Below the pieces are notes generated by a model, which saw only the letters and a program-made list of their open reading frames with translations, was not told where the DNA came from and did no database searches. Shown here piece by piece: positions 50,880 to 60,860 of a stretch of DNA of 64,000 bases; position 1 is the stretch's first letter; every line of letters starts with the position of its first letter. The position numbers were made by a program, and so were the translations under genes. The stretch is taken from the NCBI RefSeq assembly GCF_001905465.1, contig NZ_LISX01000006.1, forward strand, positions 310,001 to 374,000. The letters are read 5' to 3'. This DNA comes from Kitasatospora sp. CB01950. GTDB lineage: Bacteria > Actinomycetota > Actinomycetes > Streptomycetales > Streptomycetaceae.

Positions 50880-51921
50880 GCGGAGTCAGCGGAACCCGGC
50901 CGACGGCGCGGCCGCGGTCGTCGAGGAGCCAGCCCATCCGCTTCGGCGTGTGCATCACGAGCGTGCGGTCCTTGATCTCCAACGCCGGGAAGGAGGCGGC
51001 GAGTTGCTCCTCGAACCGGTCGACGTCCGACAGGCTGTGCAGCAGCACCTGGACGAGGAGGTTGTGCGGGCCGGTGACCGAGGCGCACAGCCGGACCTGG
51101 CTCAGCCGGGCCAGTCCCTGCCCGGCCTGCCCGAGGAGGCGGTGCGGGGACGCCATGCGGTACACGGCCGTCGTCCGCAGACCGGCGAGGGGATGGGCGA
51201 AGTCGCAGCGCAGCCGCAGGTCGCCGTCGCGGAGCATCCGCTGCACCCCGCGGCGGGCGACGTGCTCGCTCAGCCCGGTCGCGGCGGCGAGCGCCGCGTA
51301 GCCGAGGCGGCCGTCGCCGCTCAGGGCCGTCAGCAGCGCCTTGTCCTGCGCCGGCCCCCGGCCGCCGGTGCGGACGGCGTACGGCGTGCGGCTGGGCACG
51401 CCGGAGGTGCCGAGTCCGGCGCGCCGGGCCGGTTCCATGGCCCGGATGCGCCAGTCGCCGCCCTCGCCGAACAGGGCGACACCCATCTGCATCCGCAGCG
51501 AACGCACGCCCCGCAGGCCGCCGACGGCGCGGTGCACGGCCCGGCCGAGCTCGGACGGGCACAAGGCGCCCACCGACAGCAGGAGATCGAACTCGCCCGA
51601 CGTCTCGTCGACGCTGAACACCCAGGGCAGCGCGCACGCCTGCGCGCTCACGGCCCGGTGGGCGCCGGGTTCGCTGCTCACCTCGACGAAGCCCACGGCG
51701 CCGTTCCTGGCCGAGTCGTAGGCGGTCACCCAGGCCAGCCCGCCGGCCGTCAGCCGCTCCCAGCGGCGGGCGGCCGTCGTCGCGTCGACGCCCAGGGCCC
51801 GTCCGACGGCCGACCACGGAGCACGCGGCGCCGACTGCAGGGCGTCGACGAGCGCGAGGTCCTGCTCGGTGAACTGCACGTCGGCCCCGAGGCCGTGAGC
51901 CGGAGCGCCGGAATCCTGCAT
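50851..51921 (-). CDS. Double-domain Lrp/AsnC-family regulator
   Basis: A 356-residue regulator with two AsnC-type halves, each a helix-turn-helix (LGVDATTAARRWERL; ATGLSEHVARRGVQRM) plus a RAM-like ligand domain. Lrp/AsnC regulators sense amino acids or related metabolites. It is divergent from the MFS-M20 pair and probably controls it. ATG 51921 is preceded by GGGGGAGA; the frame upstream of it is not coding-like. Confidence 0.87.
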   Translation of the reverse strand: MQDSGAPAHGLGADVQFTEQDLALVDALQSAPRAPWSAVGRALGVDATTAARRWERLTAGGLAWVTAYDSARNGAVGFVEVSSEPGAHRAVSAQACALPWVFSVDETSGEFDLLLSVGALCPSELGRAVHRAVGGLRGVRSLRMQMGVALFGEGGDWRIRAMEPARRAGLGTSGVPSRTPYAVRTGGRGPAQDKALLTALSGDGRLGYAALAAATGLSEHVARRGVQRMLRDGDLRLRCDFAHPLAGLRTTAVYRMASPHRLLGQAGQGLARLSQVRLCASVTGPHNLLVQVLLHSLSDVDRFEEQLAASFPALEIKDRTLVMHTPKRMGWLLDDRGRAVGRVPLTPPESRAAFES

Positions 51922-52036
51922 CAATGACTCTCCCCCGTAGTTTTCCTGCAATTCGGCGGGATGTGCCTCCGCGAGCCGGATCTTAGGGGCACTTCCCGGC
52001 CGAAACCCCGCTGCGGCCACTGCTGAGAGGAGTGCC

Positions 52037-53350
52037 ATGTCCGCTCCCGCTGTGCCGCCCCCGCACACGGATCCCGCCGCCGTCGACCGGACCGCCCCGG
52101 CCGACCGGACCGCCCCGGCCGAACGCGTCGTCAGAACCACGGTCGTCCTGCTCTTCGCCGCCTGGCTGATCGACTACGCGGACCGACTGGTCATCAACTT
52201 CGTCCTGCCCTCCATCGGCGAGGAGTTCCGCCTGACGCACGGTCAACAGGGCCTGATCGTCTCGGCGTTCTTCCTCACCTACGCCCTGGCGCAGATCCCG
52301 GGCGGCGTGCTCACCGACCGGTTCGGCGCCCGCCGGGTCATCACCTGGGCCCTGCTCGCCTGGTCGCTGTTCACCGCACTGACCGGGTTCGCCTGGTCCT
52401 TCGCCGCCCTGCTGGCCGTGCGCTTCGCGTTCGGCGCGGCCGAGGGAATCTTCCCGCCGGCGTCGATGAAGGTGCTGGTCGAACGGACCGCTCCCGAGCA
52501 GCGCATGAGCGCCAACGGTCTGATCATGAGCTCCAACGCCGTCGCCGCCATCGCCGCGCCCCTCGCCGTCGCCCCGCTCGCCGCCGTCTTCGGCTGGCGC
52601 TCGGCGTTCTTCTCGGCGGCCGCGCTCGGCGTGTTCGTCGTCCTGGCGATCCGGGCCCGGCTGCCGGCTCCCCTGCACCGCGGCGTCCTCGGAGCGCCGG
52701 AGGAGCGGCACGGCATGCGGAACGTCCTGCGGGTCGGCGTGCTCTGGCGTTTCGCGGCGATGCTGTTCGGCCTCAACCTCGTCCTGGGCGGACTCCTCAC
52801 CTGGGCCCCGTCGTACCTCAGGACGGAACTCGGCGTCCCGCTCACCACGGTCGGCGCGCTCATGATCCTGCCGGCCCTCGCGAGCGCCGCCGCGACGATC
52901 GTCGGCGGGCGGCTCTCCGACCGGCTGGGCGGTCACCACCGCAAGCTGATCGTGCCGAGCATGGCCGTCGCCGCGCTCGCGCTGCCCGCGATGGCCTTCT
53001 CCTCCTCGCCCATCGGCTTCGTGGTCTTCGCCACGGTCGTCGTCATCGCCGCCTCCCTGACCTACATGCCGATCCTCGCGGCGCCGCTGAGCGGCCTGCC
53101 GCCCGCGTACGTCGGGGTGGGAAGCGCCGTCATCGTCCTCGGCGGGCAGCTGGCGAGCATGGTCGTCCCGCCGGTCATGGGGGTGATCGCCGACGCCTTC
53201 TCGTTCGAGGTCGCCTTCGCCTCCCTCGTCGTCGGCGCGATCATCGCCGCGCTGATGGCCGTCCTCACCCCGCAGGACCCCGCCGCCTTCCGCGCCGCGT
53301 TCGGCGCGTCCGCCCGCATCCGCCCGACCACCGACTCGGAGCAGTCATGA
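52037..53350 (+). CDS. MFS transporter (12 TM, ACS/OPA-like)
   Basis: A 437-residue major facilitator with motif A (DRFGARRVITW) and WLIDYADRLVINFVLP in TM1, typical of the anion:cation symporter group that takes up organic acids. It carries a Pro/Ala repeat (DRTAPADRTAPAE) in the N-terminal tail. ATGA overlap with the M20 hydrolase suggests uptake of an N-acyl amino acid followed by hydrolysis. Confidence 0.88.
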   Translation: MSAPAVPPPHTDPAAVDRTAPADRTAPAERVVRTTVVLLFAAWLIDYADRLVINFVLPSIGEEFRLTHGQQGLIVSAFFLTYALAQIPGGVLTDRFGARRVITWALLAWSLFTALTGFAWSFAALLAVRFAFGAAEGIFPPASMKVLVERTAPEQRMSANGLIMSSNAVAAIAAPLAVAPLAAVFGWRSAFFSAAALGVFVVLAIRARLPAPLHRGVLGAPEERHGMRNVLRVGVLWRFAAMLFGLNLVLGGLLTWAPSYLRTELGVPLTTVGALMILPALASAAATIVGGRLSDRLGGHHRKLIVPSMAVAALALPAMAFSSSPIGFVVFATVVVIAASLTYMPILAAPLSGLPPAYVGVGSAVIVLGGQLASMVVPPVMGVIADAFSFEVAFASLVVGAIIAALMAVLTPQDPAAFRAAFGASARIRPTTDSEQS

Positions 53351-54627
53351 CCACCGCCACCGACCTGTTCACCGGCGTCGCCGACCGCGTCCCCGCGCTG
53401 CGGGCCCTGTACGAGGACCTGCACGCCCACCCCGAACTGTCCTTCCAGGAGGTCCGCACCGCGGGCATCGTCGCCGAGTGGCTGCGCGCCCAGGGCTGGC
53501 AGGTGACCGAGCGGGTCGGCGGCACCGGCGTCGTCGGCGTCCTCGCCAACGGCGAGGGCCCGGTCGTCCTGCTGCGCGCCGACATGGACGCCCTTCCCGT
53601 CGAGGAGAAGACCGGCCTGCCGTACGCCTCGACCGCGAAGGGCGTCGACCGCGACGGCAACGAGGTCCCGGTCATGCACGCCTGCGGCCACGACATGCAC
53701 GTCACCTGCCTGCTCGGCGCCACCGCACAGCTCGCGGCCTGCCCGGAGCAGTGGAGCGGCACCGTCGTCGCGGTCTTCCAGCCCGCCGAGGAGGTCGGCG
53801 GCGGTGCCGCGGCCATGATCGCGGACGGCTTCCTCGACCGCTTCCCCCGAGCCGACGTCTGCCTCGCCCAGCACGTCCTGCCGGCCCCCGTCGGCATGGT
53901 CGCCACCCGCCCGGGACCGATCATGTCCGCCTCCGACAGCTTCCGGGTCCTCCTCCACGGACGGGGCGGCCACGGCGCCGCCCCGCAGCTGACCGTGGAC
54001 CCGGTCGTCATGGCCGCCGCGATCGTGATGCGCCTTCAGACGGTCGTCGCACGCGAGGTCGCGGGCACCGAGACCGCGGTGGTGACGGTCGGCGCGATCC
54101 ACGCCGGCGCGAAGGAGAACATCATCCCCGACACGGCGGAACTGCTGATCAACGTCCGCAGCACCACCCCCGCGGTGCGCGAGCGGGTCGTCACGGCCGT
54201 CGAGCGCATCGTCCGCGCCGAGGCGGCAGCGTCCAACGCCCCGAAGGACCCGGAGATCACCGCCCTGCCCTCCTTCCCCGTGACCCTCAACGACCCGCGC
54301 GCCACCGCCACCGTGGTCACCGCCCTCGGCGACGCCCTGGGCCGGGACAGTGTCGTCGTCCTGCCCCAACCCATCACCGGCAGCGAGGACTTCGGCGCCT
54401 TCGGCACCGCCCTCGGCGTCCCGTCCGTCCTGTGGCACTTCGGCGGCACCGACCACGCCCTCTTCCGGGGCATCGGCCCCGAGGACCTGATGGCCAACGG
54501 CCTGCCCGACTCCGTCCCCACCAACCACTCGCCCCACTACGCGCCCCTCCCCGACCCCGCCATCCGCTGCGGCGTCACCGCCCTCCTGGCCGCCGCCGCA
54601 CACTGGCTCCCCCGTACCGGGGGCTGA
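53347..54627 (+). CDS. M20-family N-acyl-amino-acid amidohydrolase
   Basis: A 426-residue metalloamidase. The metal motifs ADMDALP, HACGHDMHV and FQPAEE, the dimerisation His in GRGGHGAAP and the late SEDFGAFG segment match hippurate hydrolase and N-acetylamino-acid deacylases. It likely cleaves N-acyl or N-aroyl amino acids. Whether it serves block B (for example removing a protecting acyl group) or simple catabolism is not determined. Confidence 0.88.
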   Translation: MTTATDLFTGVADRVPALRALYEDLHAHPELSFQEVRTAGIVAEWLRAQGWQVTERVGGTGVVGVLANGEGPVVLLRADMDALPVEEKTGLPYASTAKGVDRDGNEVPVMHACGHDMHVTCLLGATAQLAACPEQWSGTVVAVFQPAEEVGGGAAAMIADGFLDRFPRADVCLAQHVLPAPVGMVATRPGPIMSASDSFRVLLHGRGGHGAAPQLTVDPVVMAAAIVMRLQTVVAREVAGTETAVVTVGAIHAGAKENIIPDTAELLINVRSTTPAVRERVVTAVERIVRAEAAASNAPKDPEITALPSFPVTLNDPRATATVVTALGDALGRDSVVVLPQPITGSEDFGAFGTALGVPSVLWHFGGTDHALFRGIGPEDLMANGLPDSVPTNHSPHYAPLPDPAIRCGVTALLAAAAHWLPRTGG

Positions 54628-54642
54628 CCGCTCCCCGGCGGC

Positions 54643-54674
54643 GGACCGTCGACTTTCGGACCGTCGACTTTCGG
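54643..54674. repeat. Tandem 15-bp duplication
   Basis: GGACCGTCGACTTTC occurs at 54643-54657 and 54658-54672, followed by a partial third copy, 16 bp after the M20 stop. Confidence 0.8.
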
Positions 54675-54799
54675 ACAGCCGGGGGCCGGCGCCGCGTCCG
54701 TGCGCGCGGCGGGAAACCCGCCACGTGCGACCGGGCCGAGCCGCTCAAACGTTCGGAATTTGTCCGATTGGTCGTCAGCGCCGCCAGGCCGGAACACAT

Positions 54800-54829
54800 C
54801 TGACGCGGACATGCTCCTTTGCGTAGCCT
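54800..54829 (+). promoter_or_regulatory. Candidate promoter of the metalloprotease gene
   Basis: -35 CTGACG (54800-54805) and -10 TAGCCT (54824-54829) are 18 bp apart and would give a ~45-nt leader containing AGGAG before ATG 54881. The rest of the 253-bp gap shows only the 15-bp repeat. Confidence 0.45.
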
Positions 54830-54880
54830 TGACCCGGCGGCCCCCCTCGACCGCCGTCCCCCCACTCCTCAGGAGCGCAG

Positions 54881-55879
54881 ATGCGTCGTTCCGTTCGCGT
54901 CCCCTCGCGTGCCGTCGGCAGGCTCCTCGGCGCCGCGGCACTGGTCGCAGGCGTCGGGCTCGCCCAGTTCGCCGCCCCTTCCACGGCCACCACCGCGCAG
55001 GCCGCGACCTCCACCGCGTGCGCCGGGGAGGCGGCCCACGACGACGCCGCGGCCCGCAAGCCCGCCGGCAACTCCGTCGTCGGCCGCGACCCCAACGCCC
55101 TCACCGACGCGCAGGCCCAGGCGATGGAGGCGGACCTCAAGGCCCGCGTCGCCCAGCTGGCGACCGCCCAGGGCGGCGTCCCGATCGCCCCCGGCGTGAC
55201 GGCGACCACCACCGTCCCGGTGTACATGCACGTCATCCACTCCGGGACCACCGGCAAGCTGTCGGCCACCACCGTCGCCAAGCAGATCGACGTCCTCAAC
55301 GCGGCCTACAGCGGCCAGGGCGCGGGCAACACTCCCAGCCAGTTCCAGTTCCAGCTGGTCTCCACCGACTACACCGACAACGCGAGCTGGTACGCCGGCG
55401 TCGCGCCGGGCTCCTCCGCCGAGAGTTCGATGAAGAGCGCACTGCGCAAGGGCGGCGCAGGCGCCCTCAACATCTACAGCGCCAGCCTCGGGCAGTCGCT
55501 GCTCGGCTGGGCGACGTTCCCGAGCAGCTACAAGTCCAACCCGACCGACGACGGCGTGGTCATCCTCGACACCTCGTTCCCCGGCGGCTCGGCCACCAAC
55601 TACAACGAGGGCGACACCGCCACCCACGAGATCGGCCACTGGCTCGGCCTCTACCACACCTTCCAGGGCGGCTGCGGCGGCCAGGGCGACTACGTCTCCG
55701 ACACCCCGGCCGAGAAGACCGCCGCCTACCAGTGCCCGACCGGCCGCGACACCTGCACCGCCGCCGGCGTCGACCCGATCCACAACTTCATGGACTACAC
55801 CTACGACTCCTGCATGACGCAGTTCACCGCAGGCCAGGTCGCCCGGATGTCCTCCTCCTGGGCCGCCTACCGGGCCTGA
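54881..55879 (+). CDS. Secreted M43 (pappalysin/ulilysin-type) zinc metalloprotease
   Basis: A 332-residue metzincin. A signal peptide (about 1-42) is followed by a propeptide-like stretch and a catalytic domain with HEIGHWLGLYH (HEXXHXXGXXH) and the Met-turn HNFMDYTYDSC. Paired cysteines near GGCGGQGD and CPTGRDTC fit the M43B subfamily. It is probably an extracellular protease with no link to the cluster. Confidence 0.92.
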   Translation: MRRSVRVPSRAVGRLLGAAALVAGVGLAQFAAPSTATTAQAATSTACAGEAAHDDAAARKPAGNSVVGRDPNALTDAQAQAMEADLKARVAQLATAQGGVPIAPGVTATTTVPVYMHVIHSGTTGKLSATTVAKQIDVLNAAYSGQGAGNTPSQFQFQLVSTDYTDNASWYAGVAPGSSAESSMKSALRKGGAGALNIYSASLGQSLLGWATFPSSYKSNPTDDGVVILDTSFPGGSATNYNEGDTATHEIGHWLGLYHTFQGGCGGQGDYVSDTPAEKTAAYQCPTGRDTCTAAGVDPIHNFMDYTYDSCMTQFTAGQVARMSSSWAAYRA

Positions 55880-55933
55880 CGCCCACTCCGCTCCGACAGC
55901 CCGTCAGGACGGCGACGACCGCCCTCCTGGCGC

Positions 55934-55967
55934 CGGCGGGTGCGCGGCAGTGACACCGCGCACCCGC
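55934..55967 (+). terminator. Terminator hairpin after the metalloprotease gene
   Basis: A perfect 13-bp stem GGCGGGTGCGCGG (55934-55946) with 55955-55967, 8-nt loop, followed by TTC, 55 bp after the stop codon. Confidence 0.8.
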
Positions 55968-56116
55968 CTTCGGCCACGGGAGAGACGGCCACACCTTGGG
56001 CTGTTCGGCCAGCGGGGCTGCTCCGGCAGAGTGAAGAGCCGGGCCGTCGGGCTTCGGCGGCCGTCCGGGCAGGTACGAGGTTCGCTGTTCGTGTCCCTCC
56101 CGACAGCGAGGTTCCC

Positions 56117-58408
56117 GTGTCTTCTGTCCGACGACCGCGCCGGCGTCCACCGCGCACCCTGTCCACGTTGCTGGCGGTGGTGCTCGGTGCGGGCGCCGCC
56201 GCCCTGACCGGCGCGGCCCCGGCGGCCCTGGCCGCCGCCACCACCGGGTCCGGGCACGCCCGGGCCGCCGCCCGCCCTGCCCTGCTGCCGACGAAGCCCG
56301 CGGCCAGGGCCGTCGAGGCGACGCGCGGGGCCGGGACGCAGCGTCCGATCGGCCCGAACCCGGTGGTCGACCTGCTGGCGCACGGCAACCTGACGATGGC
56401 CTCCAACTCGGTGCTGACCTGCGACGACAGCGACGGCACGGTCTGTTCGGACACCGAGGGCTCGAACAACGGGCGGACCAAGTTCATCAAGGTCGACCCG
56501 AACGCTCCGGGCCCGAACGCGGCCTCCGCGCAGCTGCTGCTTCCGGCCGGCGCGAACGTCCTGTCGGCCCGCCTGTACTGGCAGTTCAACCCGACCAACA
56601 CCAGCACCATGGGCGGCACTTCCGGCGACATCAACAAGGGCAACCAGGTCTACTGGAAGGTCCCGGGCGCGAGCGACTACCAGCTGGTGACCGCGGACAC
56701 CTACGACTGGTTCGACCAGAAGGTCGGCGGGAACCCGCCCGAGCCGCTGCTGGCCGGCGGGGCGGTCAAGGACGTGACGGCCGAGGTCAAGGCCGCCGGC
56801 GCGGGCAGCTACACCATCGCCGACATCCAGGCGTGCGCCGGCCGCTCCTCGGCCCAGAACTTCGGCGGCAACAACGTGGGCTGCTGGGGCGGCTGGTCGC
56901 TGGTCGTCGCGTACGAGGACCCGGCCGAGCCGCTGCGCTACCTCCAGGTCTGGGACGGCTACCAGCTGCTGCGCGACCCCGACAACCAGACCACCCTCAC
57001 CCTGGGCGGCATCCGCACCCCCGCCACCACGGCGCCCCGGGCCACCCTGGGCATCACCGTCGGCGACGGTGACGCACCGATCGCCGGAGACACCCTGGCC
57101 GTCGGCTCCACCCCGGAGAACCTGATCCTGCTGCCGATGCCCGGCCCCACCGGGGTCGGCACCGACAACGCGTTCACCAGCCGGATCGACCACGTCGCGG
57201 CGGACGGCACCGGCACCAACATCACCACCCGCGACCCCGACCCGATCAACAACTACGGCTACGACGCCCGGATGATCGACGTCACCGGCAAGATCCCGGC
57301 CGGCGCCGAGCAGGCCCTGATCCGCATCAGCGGCTCCGGCGACGCCCTGGAACCGCAGGCCGCCTGGCTGGCGCTGGACGCCCTCGAACCCGACCTGCGG
57401 ATCACCAAGGCCAACACCCCGCCCGGCAACCCCGACGACAACCCGCCCGGCCTGGTCGGCCCCGGCGAGACCATCACCTACACCTTCGCCGTCGCCAACC
57501 GCCACCAGGACGGCAGCTCCACCGACCTCGACACCGCCACCGACATCACCCTGACCGACACGATCCCGGCCGGCACCACCTTCGTCCCCGCCTCCAACCC
57601 CGACTGCCGGGCCTCCGGACAGACCGTCACCTGCACCGTCGACGACCTGCCCCCCGGCGCCGAGACCAACGTCGCCTTCCAGGTCACCGTCGACGCCGGC
57701 ACCGCCGTCGGCACCCACCTCGACGACACCGCCGCCCTCCACTTCCAGGGCAGCCAGACCGGCCGCGCCCAGGAGCGCACCAGCAACACCGTGCGCAACA
57801 CCGTCGCCATGGTGCCCGGCTACACCATCACCAAGACCGCCGATCCCACCAGCGCCGATCCCGGCGACACCGTCCGCTACCGGATCCAGGTCACCAACAC
57901 CAGCGAGGTCGACGCTCCCGGCGTCACCCTCACCGACGACCTGGCCGGCGTCCTGGACTCCGCCGTCTACAACAACGACGCCACCGCCGACCGCGGCCAG
58001 GTCCAGGTCTCCGGCACCACCCTGGTCTGGAGCGGGGACCTGCCCGTCGGCGCGACCGCGACCATCGGCTACTCCGTCACCGTGAACTCCTCGCTGACCG
58101 CCTCCGCGGTCCTTCGCAACGCCGTCACCTCCACCACCTACGCGAACAACTGCGCGCAGGGCTCGCCCGACGCGCGCTGCCGCACCGAGGTCCCGGTCAC
58201 CGTCGTCGGCCCCTCGCCGAGCCCGAGCCCGACCTCCTCGCCGAGCCCGACCCAGGAGCCCCCGCCCGGCGAGAACCACGACCACAACGGCCACCTCCCC
58301 GAGACCGGTAGCAACGCCGCCCGGGTCCTGCCCGTCGCCGCCCTCGCCGCGCTCGCCACCGTCGCCGCAGGCGTCCTCCTGCTGCGCAGGAGCCGCCGCA
58401 CCCACTGA
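56117..58408 (+). CDS. Sortase-anchored DUF11 surface protein
   Basis: A 763-residue cell-wall protein. A Tat-like signal (VRRPRRRPPRTLSTLLAVV) is followed by a large extracellular region, two DUF11-type repeats (about 435-545 and 560-680; TYTFAVANRHQDG and VRYRIQVTNTSEVD), a Ser/Pro-rich spacer, the sortase motif LPETG and a C-terminal TM helix with RRSRR. GTG 56117 was chosen because GCGAGG lies upstream and the signal begins there; the frame extends further upstream without coding character. Confidence 0.88.
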   Translation: MSSVRRPRRRPPRTLSTLLAVVLGAGAAALTGAAPAALAAATTGSGHARAAARPALLPTKPAARAVEATRGAGTQRPIGPNPVVDLLAHGNLTMASNSVLTCDDSDGTVCSDTEGSNNGRTKFIKVDPNAPGPNAASAQLLLPAGANVLSARLYWQFNPTNTSTMGGTSGDINKGNQVYWKVPGASDYQLVTADTYDWFDQKVGGNPPEPLLAGGAVKDVTAEVKAAGAGSYTIADIQACAGRSSAQNFGGNNVGCWGGWSLVVAYEDPAEPLRYLQVWDGYQLLRDPDNQTTLTLGGIRTPATTAPRATLGITVGDGDAPIAGDTLAVGSTPENLILLPMPGPTGVGTDNAFTSRIDHVAADGTGTNITTRDPDPINNYGYDARMIDVTGKIPAGAEQALIRISGSGDALEPQAAWLALDALEPDLRITKANTPPGNPDDNPPGLVGPGETITYTFAVANRHQDGSSTDLDTATDITLTDTIPAGTTFVPASNPDCRASGQTVTCTVDDLPPGAETNVAFQVTVDAGTAVGTHLDDTAALHFQGSQTGRAQERTSNTVRNTVAMVPGYTITKTADPTSADPGDTVRYRIQVTNTSEVDAPGVTLTDDLAGVLDSAVYNNDATADRGQVQVSGTTLVWSGDLPVGATATIGYSVTVNSSLTASAVLRNAVTSTTYANNCAQGSPDARCRTEVPVTVVGPSPSPSPTSSPSPTQEPPPGENHDHNGHLPETGSNAARVLPVAALAALATVAAGVLLLRRSRRTH

Positions 58409-58423
58409 CCCGCACACCCACCC

Positions 58424-58461
58424 CACGGCCGCGCCCACGCCCCCATGTGGTCGCGGCCGTG
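58424..58461 (+). terminator. Terminator hairpin after the surface protein gene
   Basis: A perfect 10-bp stem CACGGCCGCG (58424-58433) with 58452-58461 and an 18-nt loop, 15 bp after the stop. It argues that the next gene starts well downstream. Confidence 0.7.
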
Positions 58462-58580
58462 GCGTGCCGCGCCCCGCACGGCCGATGACGACACGTTCGA
58501 CATCGGCCTGTTCCGCCCACGGAGGGACTCCGTGGGTAACACTGTGTGCCGTGTCGAGTACAGGTCGGAGCGGCGGAGGC

Positions 58581-60788
58581 GTGCAGGAGGGCGGCGGTGC
58601 GCCGAGCCCGGACGCGCTGCTGCCGGCGCTCGACGCGGAGCAGCTCGGGGTGTTGCGCCGGGTGGGGCTCGAGTGGGGTCGGGCGGCCGGAGATCCGCAG
58701 GCGTGGCGGCGTGCGCTGCCGGTGGATCCGGATCTCGGCCGCTATCCCGCCCCTTCGGAGATCCTGCCGGTCCGCTTCGGTCGTTTCGTACGGGTCGCCA
58801 CGGTCGACGGACGACCGCCGGCGGTCGAGGCGACCGGCGAGGACACCTGGACTTCGCCGCCGGGCCGGGTCGGTTCCAGGGTGCGGCACGCGGTGCTCGG
58901 TGCTCCGCTGCGGAGCACCGCGATCGCGCACGAGCGGATGCGCAAGCTGGTGGCGTTGCCGGTGCTCTCCGCCGACGCGCTCTCCTCGGTGGCGTACGGG
59001 CCGGAGGCGATGCTGGCCGTCCTCGTTCTCGCCGGTGGCGCCGGGTTGCGGTTCTCGGTGCCGATCGCCGTGACGATCGTGTTCCTGATGCTCGCGGTCG
59101 GAGTGTCGTACCGTCAGACGATCCGCGCCTATCCGCACGGTGGCGGTTCGTACATCGTCGCCACCGCCAATCTGGGCCGCGTTCCCGGGCTGGCGGCCGC
59201 TGCCGGTCTGATGACCGACTACATCCTCACGGTCGCCGTCTCGATCGCCTCCGGGATGGCGGCGGTGACCTCGGCGATCCCCTCGCTCCGACCCGACGTC
59301 GTGCCCATCGGCGTCGCCGTGATCGCCGTGCTGCTCGCCGGGAACCTGCGCGGGGTGCGCCAGGCGGGTGCGCTGTTCGCCGCGCCGACCTACGCCTTCG
59401 TCCTCGCGGTCCTGGTCCTCGTCGCCGTGGGCCTGTCCGACGCGGCCGGCCGCGACTTCCACCCGACGGCGACACCGCAGTTGAGTGCTACCGAGAGCGC
59501 CGGCCTGCTCCTGGTCCTGCGGGCCTTCGCCTCCGGCTCGACGGCGATGACCGGCATCGAGGCGATCTCCAATGCGGTGCCGGCCTTCAAGCCGACCGAG
59601 TGGCGCAACGCCCGCACCACGTTGACCTGGATGGTCGGCCTGCTCGTCCTGCTGTTCGCGGGCACGGTCGCTCTGGTCCGGCTCGACGGCGTCGTGCCCA
59701 GCGCGAACGAGACGGTGCTGTCGCAGCTCGCCCACCGCACCTTCGGCTCGGGTTTCCTCTACGTCTTCACCCAGGCAGCCACCGCCGCGATCCTGCTCCT
59801 CGCCGCCAACACCGCGTACAACGACTTCCCCCGCGTCCTGTACCTGCTGGCCCGCGACCACCAGGCGCCGCGGATCTTCCTGAGGCTGGGCGACCGCCTG
59901 GCCTTCAGCAACGGGATCATTCTGCTCTCCGTCGCGGCGGCGGCGATCTACGCGGCGTTCGGCGGGACGACCGGCCCCCTGATCCCGCTCTACGCCGTCG
60001 GTGTCTTCCTCGCCTTCACCCTGTCGCAGACCGGCATGGTCGTGCACTGGTGGCGTCTGCGCGACCGCCACTGGCGCAAGAGCCTGGCCTTCAACGCCAC
60101 CGGCGCCCTGCTCTCCGCGATCGTCTTCGTCACCGCCGGCGTCACGAAGTTCACCGAGGGCGCCTGGTTCGCCGTGCTCACGGTGGGACTGTTCATCCTG
60201 GTGACGACCCGAATCCGGCACCACTACGACACGGTCCGCGCAGCGGTCGCCCTGCACCCCCACGCCGTCGAAGTCCCCAGCCGCACCGTCACACCGCCGG
60301 GCCCGGGGGTCGGCCTGCCGCGAGCCACCGGGCCGGGGGCGCCGTCCGAGGCCCGGGCGGAAGCCGAGAGCGAGGAGACCCCGGAGGAGGTCCACCCGCT
60401 GTCGATCGTGCCGATCGCCACCCTGGACCAGGCCGGCATGCGCGCCCTCGCCTACGCCGCCTCGCTTCAGCAGCCCGTCCTGGCGCTCCACATCGGCTCC
60501 AGCGCGGACGAGGCCCGACGCTTCCGCGAGTACTGGGACCTGTGGGGCGACCACCTGCCCCTGAAGATCGTCCTCTCCCCCTACCGCGCGATCGTCGCGC
60601 CGCTGGTCGACTACATCGAGTCGCTGCACCACCAGCGGCCGGACCTCACCCTGACCGTCATCCTCCCGGAGATCGTCGTACGGCACTGGTACCACCGTCT
60701 CCTGCACAACCGACTCGCGGCTCGGCTGCGGAGGGCGCTTCGCCCGCTGCCGAAGGTCGTCGTCACCACCGTCCCGTTCCACGTGTAG
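58581..60788 (+). CDS. APC-superfamily permease (KimA-like potassium/amino-acid importer)
   Basis: A 735-residue transporter. About 12 TM helices (residues ~110-520; LSADALSSVAYGPEAML, GGGSYIVATANLG, ASGSTAMTGIEAISNAVPAF) are followed by a cytoplasmic ~190-residue domain resembling universal stress proteins (LALHIGSSADEA), as in KimA-type potassium importers. It has an unusually long ~95-residue N-terminal extension. The start is uncertain: GTG 58581 has CGGAGG just upstream, GTG 58551 and a frame back to 58464 are alternatives. Confidence 0.8.
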   Translation: MQEGGGAPSPDALLPALDAEQLGVLRRVGLEWGRAAGDPQAWRRALPVDPDLGRYPAPSEILPVRFGRFVRVATVDGRPPAVEATGEDTWTSPPGRVGSRVRHAVLGAPLRSTAIAHERMRKLVALPVLSADALSSVAYGPEAMLAVLVLAGGAGLRFSVPIAVTIVFLMLAVGVSYRQTIRAYPHGGGSYIVATANLGRVPGLAAAAGLMTDYILTVAVSIASGMAAVTSAIPSLRPDVVPIGVAVIAVLLAGNLRGVRQAGALFAAPTYAFVLAVLVLVAVGLSDAAGRDFHPTATPQLSATESAGLLLVLRAFASGSTAMTGIEAISNAVPAFKPTEWRNARTTLTWMVGLLVLLFAGTVALVRLDGVVPSANETVLSQLAHRTFGSGFLYVFTQAATAAILLLAANTAYNDFPRVLYLLARDHQAPRIFLRLGDRLAFSNGIILLSVAAAAIYAAFGGTTGPLIPLYAVGVFLAFTLSQTGMVVHWWRLRDRHWRKSLAFNATGALLSAIVFVTAGVTKFTEGAWFAVLTVGLFILVTTRIRHHYDTVRAAVALHPHAVEVPSRTVTPPGPGVGLPRATGPGAPSEARAEAESEETPEEVHPLSIVPIATLDQAGMRALAYAASLQQPVLALHIGSSADEARRFREYWDLWGDHLPLKIVLSPYRAIVAPLVDYIESLHHQRPDLTLTVILPEIVVRHWYHRLLHNRLAARLRRALRPLPKVVVTTVPFHV

Positions 60789-60860
60789 GTTCACGGGCCG
60801 GTGGCCGCGGGTAGGCAGGTGAGCACTATGCGTAGCCAGGTGCAGCAGGAGGGCCTCGGA

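Noticed and set aside
58445..60814. A 789-codon plus-strand frame overlapping the permease gene
   Set aside because: Its translation is Arg-rich and lacks hydrophobic segments, whereas the other frame gives a recognisable APC permease. No frameshift is needed.
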